A DNA stretch of 27,292 nucleotides, taken from IMG/VR virus record IMGVR_UViG_3300035182_001644, positions 1 through 27,292 of that record. One strand, written 5' to 3'. Source of the DNA: a virus. A program made the translations under genes and the position numbers. This document shows, one piece after another, positions 19,799-26,593 of the stretch; within the stretch, counting starts at the first letter, position 1; each line of letters begins with the position of its first letter. The notes under the pieces were generated by a model, which searched no databases, was not told the origin of the DNA, and saw nothing but the letters and a program-made list of their open reading frames with translations.

Positions 19799-20275
19799 AT
19801 GCGAATCTCAGAACTATTTGAATCACAAAATGCTGTGCCAGAAGTATCTCATAGTAAAGTTGTTTCTGCCATTTACTCGCTAGCTCTAAAATACTTCGAC
19901 GCGCCTGAGTCAATTAAGAAAGATGCTAAACGTTTAATTAGCTCAACCGATGAATTTTGGTCTCACTCAATTGATGAGGTAACTAAACAACTTGAAGATT
20001 TTTATGCTGATGCTTTTAGTGGTGTTTATAATAATCCTGAAGAACTTTTTGCTACAATTGAAGATGCTGTGGATGATGTTATCCAGGAACTGAAGGGCTA
20101 TTATTCCAATAGTCTTAATCACGCACCTGGATATAAACCACAAAAATTTGAGTTTCATGAGCCTGTAGAAATTCCTCAAAGCGCAATTAAGAAAGAATTT
20201 GCAGTAGTTCCCAATTTCACTAAAGCTTTGAAAGCTAATGATGAAGCTCTTAAAGCGGAAAAATCACAGCGATAA
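19799..20275 (+). CDS. hypothetical acidic protein (158 aa)
   Basis: The start ATG 19799 (MRISELFES) is preferred to an in-frame TTG at 19787; MRISEL-type starts are common in T4-like phages and a late octamer precedes. The protein is helical and acidic (DEVTKQLEDFYADAF, EDAVDDVIQELKGYY), with a C-terminal extended region rich in Pro and Lys. No family is recognised. The late octamer would fit a virion or assembly role, which is inference. Confidence 0.75.
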   Translation: MRISELFESQNAVPEVSHSKVVSAIYSLALKYFDAPESIKKDAKRLISSTDEFWSHSIDEVTKQLEDFYADAFSGVYNNPEELFATIEDAVDDVIQELKGYYSNSLNHAPGYKPQKFEFHEPVEIPQSAIKKEFAVVPNFTKALKANDEALKAEKSQR

Positions 20276-20296
20276 TGTGAAAGACAAAATGAGAAT

Positions 20297-20372
20297 GCGG
20301 GTGTAGCTCAGCTGGTAGAGCACTTCCTTGCCAAGGAAGATGTCGAGGGTTCAAATCCCTTCACCCGCTCCA
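20297..20372 (+). tRNA. tRNA-Gly (GCC)
   Basis: Acceptor GCGGGTG with CACCCGC, D arm GCTCAGCTGGTAGAGC, anticodon stem CTTCC with GGAAG, loop TTGCCAA, CCA. Confidence 0.95.
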
Positions 20373-20386
20373 CCAATTTTTAAAAT

Positions 20387-20462
20387 GGGCTTAAGCATTG
20401 GGGTTGTGGAGATGCCTTGCAAGTATCTTGTCAGTAAGGTTCGAGTCTCCGGCAGTCCACCA
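20387..20462 (+). tRNA. degenerate tRNA-like, anticodon TGC (Ala-like)
   Basis: Canonical length (76 nt), good anticodon arm (GATGC CTTGCAA GTATC), T loop TTCGAGT and encoded CCA. The D stem is nearly absent, the T stem has two mismatches and two wobble pairs, and the acceptor GGGCTTA pairs only five of seven with GCAGTCC. It is probably decayed, since a good tRNA-Ala (TGC) exists at 16180. Confidence 0.5.
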
Positions 20463-20467
20463 AATTA

Positions 20468-20556
20468 GGAAGAGTGCGTGAGATGGCTTAAACGGCCTCC
20501 CTGCTAAGGAGTGCGTCGGAAACGACACGAGGGTTCAAATCCCTCCTCTTCCGCCA
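20468..20556 (+). tRNA. tRNA-Ser (GCT)
   Basis: Class II, 89 nt: acceptor GGAAGAG with CTCTTCC, anticodon stem CCTCC with GGAGT, loop CTGCTAA, variable arm GTCG...CGAC, CCA. Confidence 0.95.
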
Positions 20557-20586
20557 AATTTTATCTAGATTTATGATTTAGAGTAG

Positions 20587-20594
20587 AATAAATA
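20587..20594 (+). promoter_or_regulatory. T4-type late promoter octamer (AATAAATA)
   Basis: AATAAATA, 37 bp before the acyl carrier protein gene. Confidence 0.5.
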
Positions 20595-20631
20595 AACAAA
20601 ATATGTTTGCTTTTCTTTAAGGATTAAATGC

Positions 20632-20871
20632 ATGCAAAATCTAAATGAACGTGTAAAGAATGTTCTTGTTGATCTAGACTATATTAAACCTGATACTGAA
20701 ATTAATGGTAATACTACCATTCAAGGTGATTTGGATCTAGATTCACTTGATTCTGTTGAATTCATTATGGCAATTGAAGATGAATTTGGTATTGAGATTG
20801 ATGATAATGATTCAGAAAAGATGAAAACACTTGGTGATGTCATTGAATATCTAAAGAAACGACTATCATAA
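20632..20871 (+). CDS. acpP: acyl carrier protein (79 aa)
   Basis: Carries acyl chains as thioesters on phosphopantetheine. The attachment site is Ser38 in D37-SLDS, and the surrounding helix (VEFIMAIEDEFGIEIDD) and end (TLGDVIEYLKKRL) match bacterial AcpP closely. Length equals that of the family (77-80 aa), so it should be functional once modified by the host phosphopantetheinyl transferase. A late promoter octamer lies 37 bp upstream, and AAGGA precedes the ATG. With the desaturase at 21648 it suggests phage control of fatty acid or acyl-modified product synthesis, though phage ACPs might also sequester host partners. Confidence 0.93.
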   Translation: MQNLNERVKNVLVDLDYIKPDTEINGNTTIQGDLDLDSLDSVEFIMAIEDEFGIEIDDNDSEKMKTLGDVIEYLKKRLS

Positions 20872-20876
20872 TATTA

Positions 20877-20960
20877 GCGGGTGTGGTGGAATGGTAGACA
20901 CGCTATCTTGAGGGGGTAGTGCTGAAAAGCGTGAGAGTTCGAATCTCTCCACCCGCACCA
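20877..20960 (+). tRNA. tRNA-Leu (GAG)
   Basis: Starts 5 bp after the acyl carrier stop. Class II: acceptor GCGGGTG with CACCCGC, anticodon stem CTATC with GGTAG, loop TTGAGGG, CCA. Confidence 0.93.
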
Positions 20961-21030
20961 ATCTAAAATAGCACATCTTTTATCAGAAAGATGTTTTAAA
21001 ACACACATACATACACACAGGAGAAAACAC

Positions 21031-21312
21031 ATGGCTAAGACACCTTATGAAATTCGTGCTGAACTGCTTCAGATGGCTTCTGATCATCTTCGAGAGCAGT
21101 ACTTCACAAACTTGGAATTCTCACGAAAGCTGCTTGATAAGGCATTTGAACAAATCAATCTTTCAAACTTGCCTATGACACCTGAAGAGATGAAATTATG
21201 GGCTGAAGATATGCAGAAGCAGTTGCAAACCATTCTTCCGGCAGTTCCTTCAATGGAAGATATTATGAAACGAGCTACAGAGTTTTATTCTTTTGTGAAT
21301 AAAAAGGACTGA
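21031..21312 (+). CDS. conserved T4-like phage protein (93 aa)
   Basis: ATG 21031 with CAGGAGA upstream. The start MAKTPYEIRAELLQMASDHL resembles a short helical protein I recall from T4-type phages, including cyanophages, without known function. The whole protein looks helical (NLEFSRKLLDKAFEQ, EEMKLWAEDMQKQLQTIL). No catalytic motif and no membrane part. It sits between two tRNA genes. Confidence 0.75.
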   Translation: MAKTPYEIRAELLQMASDHLREQYFTNLEFSRKLLDKAFEQINLSNLPMTPEEMKLWAEDMQKQLQTILPAVPSMEDIMKRATEFYSFVNKKD

Positions 21313-21377
21313 ATTTTAATCCATAATTAATTAAGTAAGTTATATGGTTTAACTTGTTTATAGGTAATACTAAACAT

Positions 21378-21471
21378 GGAGATGTGGCAGAGTCTGGTTT
21401 ATTGCAACGGTCTTGAAAACCGTCGGACTGTAAAAACAGTTCCGTGAGTTCGAATCTCACCGTCTCCGCCA
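21378..21471 (+). tRNA. tRNA-Ser (TGA), second copy
   Basis: Class II, 94 nt: acceptor GGAGATG with CGTCTCC (one G-U), anticodon stem ACGGT with ACCGT, loop CTTGAAA, variable arm with ACTG...CAGT, CCA. The 3' half is very like the copy at 16065, suggesting duplication. Confidence 0.93.
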
Positions 21472-21475
21472 ATCC

Positions 21476-21566
21476 CCCGCCGTAGCTCAAGGTGAGCAGG
21501 GGCACTTATAATGCCTTCAATCTAGATAAGATCCAGGTTGTGGTTCGATTCCACACGGCGGGACCA
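21476..21566 (+). tRNA. unusual tRNA with TAT anticodon and long variable arm
   Basis: Acceptor CCCGCCG pairs fully with CGGCGGG, T arm TGTGG TTCGATT CCACA, CCA encoded, anticodon stem GGGCA with TGCCT and loop CTTATAA (TAT, Ile ATA codon). The variable region is about 22 nt with an ATCT...AGAT mini-stem, as in class II tRNAs, and the D loop has only 5 nt. Ile tRNAs are normally class I, so identity is uncertain. Confidence 0.75.
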
Positions 21567-21571
21567 AAATT

Positions 21572-21597
21572 AAAAGCGCTCTTTAAAGAGCGCTTTT
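21572..21597 (+). terminator. rho-independent terminator after tRNAs
   Basis: AAAAGCGCTC, TTTAAA, GAGCGCTTTTT: strong hairpin with T-run. Confidence 0.85.
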
Positions 21598-21612
21598 TAG
21601 TGTCCTGAAGAT

Positions 21613-21620
21613 GATAAATA
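21613..21620 (+). promoter_or_regulatory. T4-type late promoter octamer (GATAAATA)
   Basis: GATAAATA, 27 bp before the desaturase start. Confidence 0.55.
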
Positions 21621-21647
21621 TTATTGCACATTTAACTGGAGAATCAT

Positions 21648-22466
21648 ATGAGCATTGATTTGTCACCGAAAGTGAAATATAACAAGTTGCTAGTAATCTT
21701 TTATTTGCTTAGCATAATTTTAGCAATTGTTATTTTACCTGTTCAGCAATTACTTATTTCATACGCGCTGTTCTTTTTCTGTATTACATTTGGTGTTGGC
21801 TTTGGGCTGCATCGTGTGGTGATTCACAATGCAGTAAAAGTTCCTCAAAGTGTTAAACATTTTGCCACTTTAGTAGGGGTGCTCTGCAATCAAGGTTCCC
21901 CAATCACGTGGGCAACAAGTCACTATCTTCATCACGCTAACTCAGATACGGAGAATGATCCACATTCTCCAATAGCACACGGTTTAAAGGTTTTATTTGG
22001 ATATTTTGCTACAGACGAGATCATTAAGAACAATGGAAAAACATTTGGCGCAATTCGTCATATAGCGCGTGATAAGTTTAATATGTTCCTTCATAGGAAA
22101 TATTATGCTGTGCATTTTATTTTCTACGTTGTTATGCTTGCACTATTTGGTTTTAAAGGGCTACTTGCATATGCTATTGTTCCAACTGGTCTTGGATTCA
22201 TAGCTGTCAATATGCAGAACTACTTCGCACACGGCAAAACAATAGGGTATGCGAACTTTGAAACCCATGATTATTCAAAAAATGTTCCATTTATGTTCTT
22301 TTTTACCTTTGGAGAAAACTGGCACAACAATCACCATTATAAAGCAAATTCCATAACAACGAAAGTGAAGTGGTGGGAAATTGATCCAGTATATGTTTGG
22401 TGCTGGCTGTTCAATGTTGACAACCATGCTAAGTGGAAATCCACGATTAAACAGATTGTGTCATAA
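21648..22466 (+). CDS. membrane fatty-acid desaturase, delta-9 type (272 aa)
   Basis: An integral membrane di-iron enzyme that puts a double bond into acyl chains using oxygen and reduced ferredoxin or similar. All three histidine boxes are present: H55-RVVI-H60, H92-YL-HH96 (followed by ANSDTENDPHSP), and H226-NN-HH230 in ENWHNNHH. Hydrophobic segments lie at about residues 14-54 and 153-195. Length is near the bacterial norm, slightly short. ATG 21648 with TGGAGAA upstream; a late octamer precedes. Together with the acyl carrier gene it points to remodelling of host membrane lipids or of an acyl product. Oxygen need implies an aerobic host. Confidence 0.93.
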   Translation: MSIDLSPKVKYNKLLVIFYLLSIILAIVILPVQQLLISYALFFFCITFGVGFGLHRVVIHNAVKVPQSVKHFATLVGVLCNQGSPITWATSHYLHHANSDTENDPHSPIAHGLKVLFGYFATDEIIKNNGKTFGAIRHIARDKFNMFLHRKYYAVHFIFYVVMLALFGFKGLLAYAIVPTGLGFIAVNMQNYFAHGKTIGYANFETHDYSKNVPFMFFFTFGENWHNNHHYKANSITTKVKWWEIDPVYVWCWLFNVDNHAKWKSTIKQIVS

Positions 22467-22536
22467 TATAATTTTCAAAATTTAACATTATTTTTGTGTA
22501 CCAGATAATAGTTCTAATTTTCTTTTACCAACGTAA

Positions 22537-23211
22537 ATGACTATGACGCAATTTATTAGTTCAGAAACTAAGTTATCTCTGTTAATGAACACCCTGAAAA
22601 ATGAACACCAGCATATTCAGTATTGGTGTGAACACACCGGATCATTAAGAATTGATGTTATAGAAGTTCTTCCACCGTTTTCCGGTACTCTAAAAAATCT
22701 AATACTTGATTTTTCAGAAAATAACGCTAAAGATGGATATAAGGAAAATTATTTAAACAACCCAAGTGATAATAGAACAGTTGCTTACCTCTTAGAACAT
22801 AATATTTTTTCTGGAGTTTACTTGTGTTTTATTGACTACGAGTTAACATATTTTTCAGGTATTCGAGATGTAAATGGAGAAATGATGCTTGCTGTTAGAC
22901 TAATTACAAGAAAAAATAAAGGTGATATTAGACCTTTCCATCAAGCATATGTTATTCCAAAACAAATAGAGCGCGCTAAAAAACTGGGATATGACAAGTG
23001 CTTTGCATCATATAATGTAGGAACAAGAACTGCTCTTTATCATAGGTTTCTTAAGCTTCAAAAGAGCAATAGCACAGAAAAAGTAACACAAAAAGCAAGT
23101 TTTATCGTAAAACAGTTTAAACCAGAAAACATAAAGATAATCAATAATACCCTGCAATTCTATGTGGGGTTAAATGTAAATGAATTTATACCACCTGCAG
23201 ATAATTCTTAA
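22537..23211 (+). CDS. unknown protein, possibly GNAT-like (224 aa)
   Basis: ATG 22537 or 22543; no ribosome site visible. The centre reads GVYLCFIDYELTYFSGIRDV, then MMLAVRLITRKNKGDIRPF and IPKQIERAKKLGYDKCFASY. That succession of strands and a helix followed by a Cys/Ala strand recalls N-acyltransferase-like phage proteins, but no clear acetyl-CoA loop is visible. It ends in a strand-rich domain. Function open. Confidence 0.7.
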   Translation: MTMTQFISSETKLSLLMNTLKNEHQHIQYWCEHTGSLRIDVIEVLPPFSGTLKNLILDFSENNAKDGYKENYLNNPSDNRTVAYLLEHNIFSGVYLCFIDYELTYFSGIRDVNGEMMLAVRLITRKNKGDIRPFHQAYVIPKQIERAKKLGYDKCFASYNVGTRTALYHRFLKLQKSNSTEKVTQKASFIVKQFKPENIKIINNTLQFYVGLNVNEFIPPADNS

Positions 23212-23318
23212 TAAAAAGTACAAGAAATAAAATACACATATTTCTATTTTTAAATAGTGTTTATCAATTTTCACTAGAAAAGATACTAAATTTTTAGCAT
23301 AATTGGTGGAAAAAGCTA

Positions 23319-23759
23319 ATGGTCTCTGAAATAAAAGGTTTCTTTAATAAGTATCGTTTCTTATCTAACTTTTATTTTACAGAAGTAGAATATGAAGGTA
23401 TGAAATTTCCAACCATTGAACACGCATATCAGGCAGCTAAGTTTACTGATCCTGTGATGCGCTTCACTATTCAGCAACTTACAAGACCAGCTGATGCGCG
23501 AAAGTACGGAAAAGCTAAAGGTTGCCGAGAAGATTGGGAACACGTGAAGTTTGATATCATGTATGATTTGAACGCTCAGAAGTATGCTAAGCCAGAGCTT
23601 GGTCATTTGCTTCTTGTCACAGGAAACGCGTATTTAGAAGAAACTAACTGGTGGGGTGATGTTTACTGGGGTGTTTGCAATGGTATTGGTCAAAACAATC
23701 TTGGAAAAATTTTGATGACTATACGAGCAGAACTTCGGTTAATTCTTGCATCAAGATAA
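23319..23759 (+). CDS. NADAR / YbiA-like ADP-ribose glycohydrolase (146 aa)
   Basis: The NADAR family acts on ADP-ribose-linked N-glycosides; members remove ADP-ribose from modified guanine in DNA, and YbiA acts on riboflavin intermediates. Family motifs run in order: FLSNFYF (15-21), FPTIEHAYQAAKF (29-41), WEHVKFDIMYDLNAQKYA, LLVTGNAYLEETNWWGD, WGVCNGIGQNNLGKILM. Full length, so probably active. ATG 23319 with GGTGGA upstream. In a phage it may reverse host DNA ADP-ribosylation (DarT-type defence) or take part in NAD metabolism; the first is the more interesting reading but is inference. No DarT-like toxin is nearby. Confidence 0.9.
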   Translation: MVSEIKGFFNKYRFLSNFYFTEVEYEGMKFPTIEHAYQAAKFTDPVMRFTIQQLTRPADARKYGKAKGCREDWEHVKFDIMYDLNAQKYAKPELGHLLLVTGNAYLEETNWWGDVYWGVCNGIGQNNLGKILMTIRAELRLILASR

Positions 23760-23836
23760 TTCTTTTTTTAATGATAGTAAAGCAAGAAAAATGCACAATC
23801 TTTAGTCGTGTATTAGTTCATAGAAGCAAGTAGAAG

Positions 23837-23865
23837 TTTATTTGATAGCTTCCTTATGTTATAAT
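23837..23865 (+). promoter_or_regulatory. promoter TTTATT-17-TATAAT with TGT
   Basis: TTTATT (23837-23842), 17 bp, TATAAT (23860-23865) with an extended TGT. It lies before the SH3-like gene. Confidence 0.6.
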
Positions 23866-23883
23866 TTTCAAAAGGAGTTATTC

Positions 23884-24129
23884 ATGGATACACAAACTCT
23901 TCGTCAAGAACTTCACAAGCGCGTCATGACTGTTACTTTCAAAAAGAAAAATGGCGAACTACGTGAAATACACTGCACAACTAATCTAGGGCTAATTCCT
24001 CATTCTGCTTGGCCTAAGGGTGAAATGTTGCCGTCTGAAGAAACACGGGCAACAAGCATTAGAGTATATGATGTGAAAGCACAAGGGTGGAGATCATTCC
24101 TACCTGAAAATGTAATTGAGGTTGTGTAA
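23884..24129 (+). CDS. SH3-like barrel protein, WYL_2/DUF2693 type (81 aa)
   Basis: ATG 23884 with AAAAGGAG about 6 bp upstream; the longer in-frame start at 23842 lies within the promoter. The protein has MTVTFKKKNGELREIHCTTN followed by TSIRVYDVKAQGWRSFLPEN, the layout I recall for the short beta-barrel family common in T4-type phages (xFTKxDGxxRxMxCT...IRVFDVxxxxWRSFR). Usually seen as single small genes; function unknown, perhaps nucleic-acid binding. Confidence 0.8.
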   Translation: MDTQTLRQELHKRVMTVTFKKKNGELREIHCTTNLGLIPHSAWPKGEMLPSEETRATSIRVYDVKAQGWRSFLPENVIEVV

Positions 24130-24222
24130 TGCTTCGTCATGAATGTCTTATTTGCACAGCTCTCAGTTCTTAGATATTTGTTAATAACATGTGAAATCTA
24201 GTAATGTTCTACGTGTTAAATC

Positions 24223-24245
24223 AAATTGTTTTGTCAAAACAATTT
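24223..24245. repeat. inverted repeat in a 214-bp non-coding gap
   Basis: AAATTGTTTTG, a central T, then CAAAACAATTT: a perfect 11 bp inverted repeat with a 1 nt centre and no T-run. It looks more like a protein-binding palindrome than a terminator. Nothing else is seen in 24130-24343. Confidence 0.5.
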
Positions 24246-24343
24246 GCAATCAATATTATTCATCTTATCATTTAGGTTTTGATAAAGATGATTTTTAAAA
24301 TTATATTGTGATACATCGCAACCTTTTATGGAAGGAGTTCTTA

Positions 24344-24589
24344 ATGGCAACCGCAGTTAACCCCATTACTGGTGATTTGATTAAAACTAAAGGCTCGAGT
24401 GATGCTTATCGTGAAGGATATAGTCGTATTTTTCCTGAACGTAATGCAGGTGTAAAAGATAATAAAACTATTGACCCTGAGTTGAAAGAAGCATGGGGTA
24501 AATGGTGTAAAGATAATTTAAAGAAGGTTGATATTCTTCCAACATTTGAAGAATGGTTAGAAAAATTCAAAGATAAAAATGGGCGTTAG
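24344..24589 (+). CDS. hypothetical protein, 81 aa
   Basis: ATG 24344 with GGAAGGAG upstream; an in-frame GTG at 24308 lacks support. The sequence begins MATAVNPITGDLIKTKGSSD and continues with a charged helical end (LKEAWGKWCKDNLKKVDI, FEEWLEKFKDKNGR). No family is recognised with certainty. It overlaps the next gene by 11 bp, so the two are likely made together. Confidence 0.75.
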   Translation: MATAVNPITGDLIKTKGSSDAYREGYSRIFPERNAGVKDNKTIDPELKEAWGKWCKDNLKKVDILPTFEEWLEKFKDKNGR

Positions 24590-24851
24590 TTTTTCACTTT
24601 CAATTGATGATCTTAAGAAGATTGATAACTGGCTTCATAATGTAGTTTTTCCTTCAATTGTCGAGGAACAGAAAAAGAATCCAGATATTGCGCCATTACT
24701 GTTTGAGGATTCGAACGGTGTGACTCACCCATATGAAGGGCCAAACGGTGGGGTTTTGACTTATTGCTTTACCCCTACTAGCTTAGGTATTATTGTTAAA
24801 GTAACCTATCGTGAACATGAACTTAACTTAACTAACTGGGAGAATTGGTAA
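24579..24851 (+). CDS. conserved phage protein (90 aa)
   Basis: ATG 24579 lies inside the end of the previous gene; no independent ribosome site is clear, so coupling is likely. The protein has an N-terminal helix (IDDLKKIDNWLHNVVFPSIV) and a strand region with GGVLTYCFTPTSLGIIVKVT, a segment I recall from short phage proteins. Role unknown. The stop overlaps the next start (TAATG). Confidence 0.75.
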   Translation: MGVSFSLSIDDLKKIDNWLHNVVFPSIVEEQKKNPDIAPLLFEDSNGVTHPYEGPNGGVLTYCFTPTSLGIIVKVTYREHELNLTNWENW

Positions 24852-24886
24852 TGAAAGAAAATATGAAAGAAAATACGAAAGAAAAC
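24851..24886 (+). repeat. 12-bp tandem repeat, three copies
   Basis: ATGAAAGAAAAT, ATGAAAGAAAAT, ACGAAAGAAAAC: the first two are identical. It includes the start codon, so copy-number change would keep frame but duplicate possible starts. Confidence 0.8.
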
Positions 24887-25039
24887 AAAAATTCAAACGT
24901 AGACCTGCAAAAACTAATTGTAGAACAGAACATCATTTTACGACAGATGGATTGGAAGCTTTGGGTTATCACAAATGCCGTTTGTGATGCGCTTTTGAAG
25001 AATGGTATGTTGGAAAAGGATCCTCGCAAACCATCATAA
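24851..25039 (+). CDS. small protein with KEN repeats and one hydrophobic helix (62 aa)
   Basis: ATG 24851 overlaps the previous stop by one base; GGGAGA is 7 bp upstream. Residues 1-12 are MKEN-MKEN-TKEN, from a 12 bp tandem repeat. A helix follows (NVDLQKLIVEQNIILRQM) and then a moderately hydrophobic stretch (WKLWVITNAVCDALLK), probably amphipathic rather than membrane-spanning. Unknown function. Confidence 0.65.
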   Translation: MKENMKENTKENKNSNVDLQKLIVEQNIILRQMDWKLWVITNAVCDALLKNGMLEKDPRKPS

Positions 25040-25058
25040 AAGCATCAAGAAGAAATAA

Positions 25059-25133
25059 CTCGCCTTCGTATAATGGAGAATACACGAGTTTCCTAAACTT
25101 GGAATGTGGGTTCAATTCCTACAGGCGAGGCCA
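25059..25133 (+). tRNA. tRNA-Arg (CCT)
   Basis: Acceptor CTCGCCT with AGGCGAG, anticodon stem CGAGT with ACTTG, loop TTCCTAA, T arm GTGGG TTCAATT CCTAC, discriminator G and CCA. Confidence 0.88.
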
Positions 25134-25258
25134 AGGATATGATAACTTGTAAATTAATCGCACGTTGTTATATTCAGAACACACTAATTTTACAAAAAAA
25201 TGTTTATGTCTTTAACACAGTGATAGCACACTGCACTGTAAATGCTTAAATATTGTAT

Positions 25259-25648
25259 ATGAAGAAGATAAACATTTTGACGCCAGCTCAAGCGGTCATT
25301 TACACATCTGACATGGAACCGATCACTGTAATTGACATGAAACCATGGTATTGGGAATTTTTATATGAACATACCATGATAAATCTTCAAATTAAGCATT
25401 CTCCAAATCCAAAATGGGAGAATGATGAAGATTCTATTTGCCAACAAGTAAATTATGTCACTGTTTATGCGGATGTGATACGCAAGAACAATCGTGTTTG
25501 TATGTTGCTTAGAGCCTCGGATGAAGTTACCGCTCTTTTGTTAGATTCAAGCATTTTACCAGGTCAACGAAGAGTTTTTAATGAAGAAAAGAAAAAAGCA
25601 TTTGCTAATGGTTTTTTAGAAGCCATTAAGAGAAGAATAGGAGAATAA
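25259..25648 (+). CDS. hypothetical protein before the PAAR gene (129 aa)
   Basis: ATG 25259 (an in-frame TTG at 25253 is less likely); a weak late-like CTTAAATA lies just before, too close for a normal leader. The protein begins MKKINILTPAQAVIYTSDME and contains WYWEFLYEHTMINLQI; the end is a helix (EEKKKAFANGFLEAIKRRIG). It is adjacent to the PAAR tip gene (1 bp gap), so it could be a tail or baseplate accessory, by location only. Confidence 0.7.
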   Translation: MKKINILTPAQAVIYTSDMEPITVIDMKPWYWEFLYEHTMINLQIKHSPNPKWENDEDSICQQVNYVTVYADVIRKNNRVCMLLRASDEVTALLLDSSILPGQRRVFNEEKKKAFANGFLEAIKRRIGE

Positions 25649-25649
25649 T

Positions 25650-25895
25650 ATGCCAGAAGCAGCTCGCGTCGGTGATATTGATGATGATGACGATACCATA
25701 GTGACTGGTAGTCCAAATGTGTTCATTAATGGAAAAAATGCAGCTCGTGTCGGTGATGCAGATGATGCTGGTGATACCATAGTGACTGGTAGCCCAAATG
25801 TGTTCATTAATGGAAAAAATGCAGCTCGTGTCGGTGATGTAGATGATGCCGATGATACTATAGTAACTGGTAGCCCAAATGTGTTCATAAGTTAA
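25650..25895 (+). CDS. PAAR-repeat tail spike tip protein (81 aa)
   Basis: PAAR proteins cap the central spike of contractile tails and sharpen it (T4 gp5.4 is one). Three near-identical 27-residue units (starting at residues 4, 31, 58) read AARVGDxDDxDDTIVTGSPN followed by VFINGKN, matching the pseudo-threefold cone of PAAR. The usual metal-binding His and Cys are missing; instead each unit is Asp-rich. ATG 25650 with AGGAG upstream, 1 bp after the previous stop. Role as a tip is strongly supported by family; absence of the metal site is unusual. Confidence 0.85.
   Translation: MPEAARVGDIDDDDDTIVTGSPNVFINGKNAARVGDADDAGDTIVTGSPNVFINGKNAARVGDVDDADDTIVTGSPNVFIS
25659..25892 (+). repeat. 81-bp tandem DNA repeat within the PAAR gene
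   Basis: Units 25659-25739, 25740-25820 and 25821-25892 (last one shortened) are nearly identical in DNA, including synonymous positions, pointing to recent duplication or gene conversion. Confidence 0.85.
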
Positions 25896-25903
25896 GATGA
25901 AAA

Positions 25904-26509
25904 ATGGATAAATCACGGTTACGATTTTTTATAGCTACGCTTGATAATGATGATAAGCCTGCTATTCTTGCGCATCTTAAACGTCTTAACATTAATGATC
26001 GTTACATGCGGTTTTTTGCAGCGGTAAGTGATTTTGTTCTAGAAAAATACGTGAATGACGTCATTGACCTAAGTACCCAAAAATCATTTGGCATTTTTGC
26101 TGACGACAAAAAAACCTTGATAGCTTTTGCGCATGTTTCTGGAGAAGAACGTGATGATAATGGGAAACGAGCTGAGCTTGGTATCTCTGTTGACACTAAT
26201 TATAGAGGGCTTGGTTTAGCTCAGCGCCTGCTTGATAGGATCATTATCTACTGCAAGGCCAATGATATCCATACCCTTTACATGTCATGTTTGCGAGAGA
26301 ACGCAACCATGCAGCACTTAGCAAAGAAGGCTGGTCTTCGTGTTGTGCTAGATCATACTGAAGCGCTTGCAGAGCTTAAGCTCGCAGATTTTCCTTTTGA
26401 AAAAATTGTGAGCATATCTCATGAGCTCGTGTATGAACAAATCGCCATTGTTGACAAAATTTATCGTCGCAATGCTGTTCTTGTCAATGCGCTTCTCAAA
26501 GGTCTATAA
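25904..26509 (+). CDS. GNAT-family N-acetyltransferase (201 aa)
   Basis: Transfers an acetyl group from acetyl-CoA to an amine. Motif A is clear at about residues 97-116: ELGISVDTNYRGLGLAQRLL, with the RGLGLA pyrophosphate loop. Motif B-like sequence follows (LYMSCLRENATMQHLAKKAG). An extra C-terminal region of about 60 residues is unlike short GNATs. It starts 8 bp after the PAAR gene, probably in the same transcript. Substrate unknown; it could modify a tail protein, a host protein or a small molecule. Confidence 0.85.
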   Translation: MDKSRLRFFIATLDNDDKPAILAHLKRLNINDRYMRFFAAVSDFVLEKYVNDVIDLSTQKSFGIFADDKKTLIAFAHVSGEERDDNGKRAELGISVDTNYRGLGLAQRLLDRIIIYCKANDIHTLYMSCLRENATMQHLAKKAGLRVVLDHTEALAELKLADFPFEKIVSISHELVYEQIAIVDKIYRRNAVLVNALLKGL

Positions 26510-26560
26510 TTTTACACACGTTTGGTACTGTAAATGTAAATACAGCTGAAAATTGAAAAG

Positions 26561-26585
26561 TTCTTGTGAAGCACAAGAAAATTTT
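26561..26585 (+). terminator. weak terminator-like hairpin
   Basis: TTCTTGTG, loop AAG, CACAAGAA followed by AATTTT, after the acetyltransferase gene. Confidence 0.4.
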
Positions 26586-26593
26586 GGTTTTTG

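Noticed and set aside
25245-25252. Late promoter CTTAAATA before 25259
   Set aside because: Two mismatches to the consensus and only 6 bp before the start codon.
25659-25892. CRISPR-like array
   Set aside because: The repeats are contiguous coding units without spacers and keep one reading frame.
25616-25916. Two overlapping minus-strand frames with repeats
   Set aside because: They are mirror products of the 81-bp PAAR repeat on the + strand.
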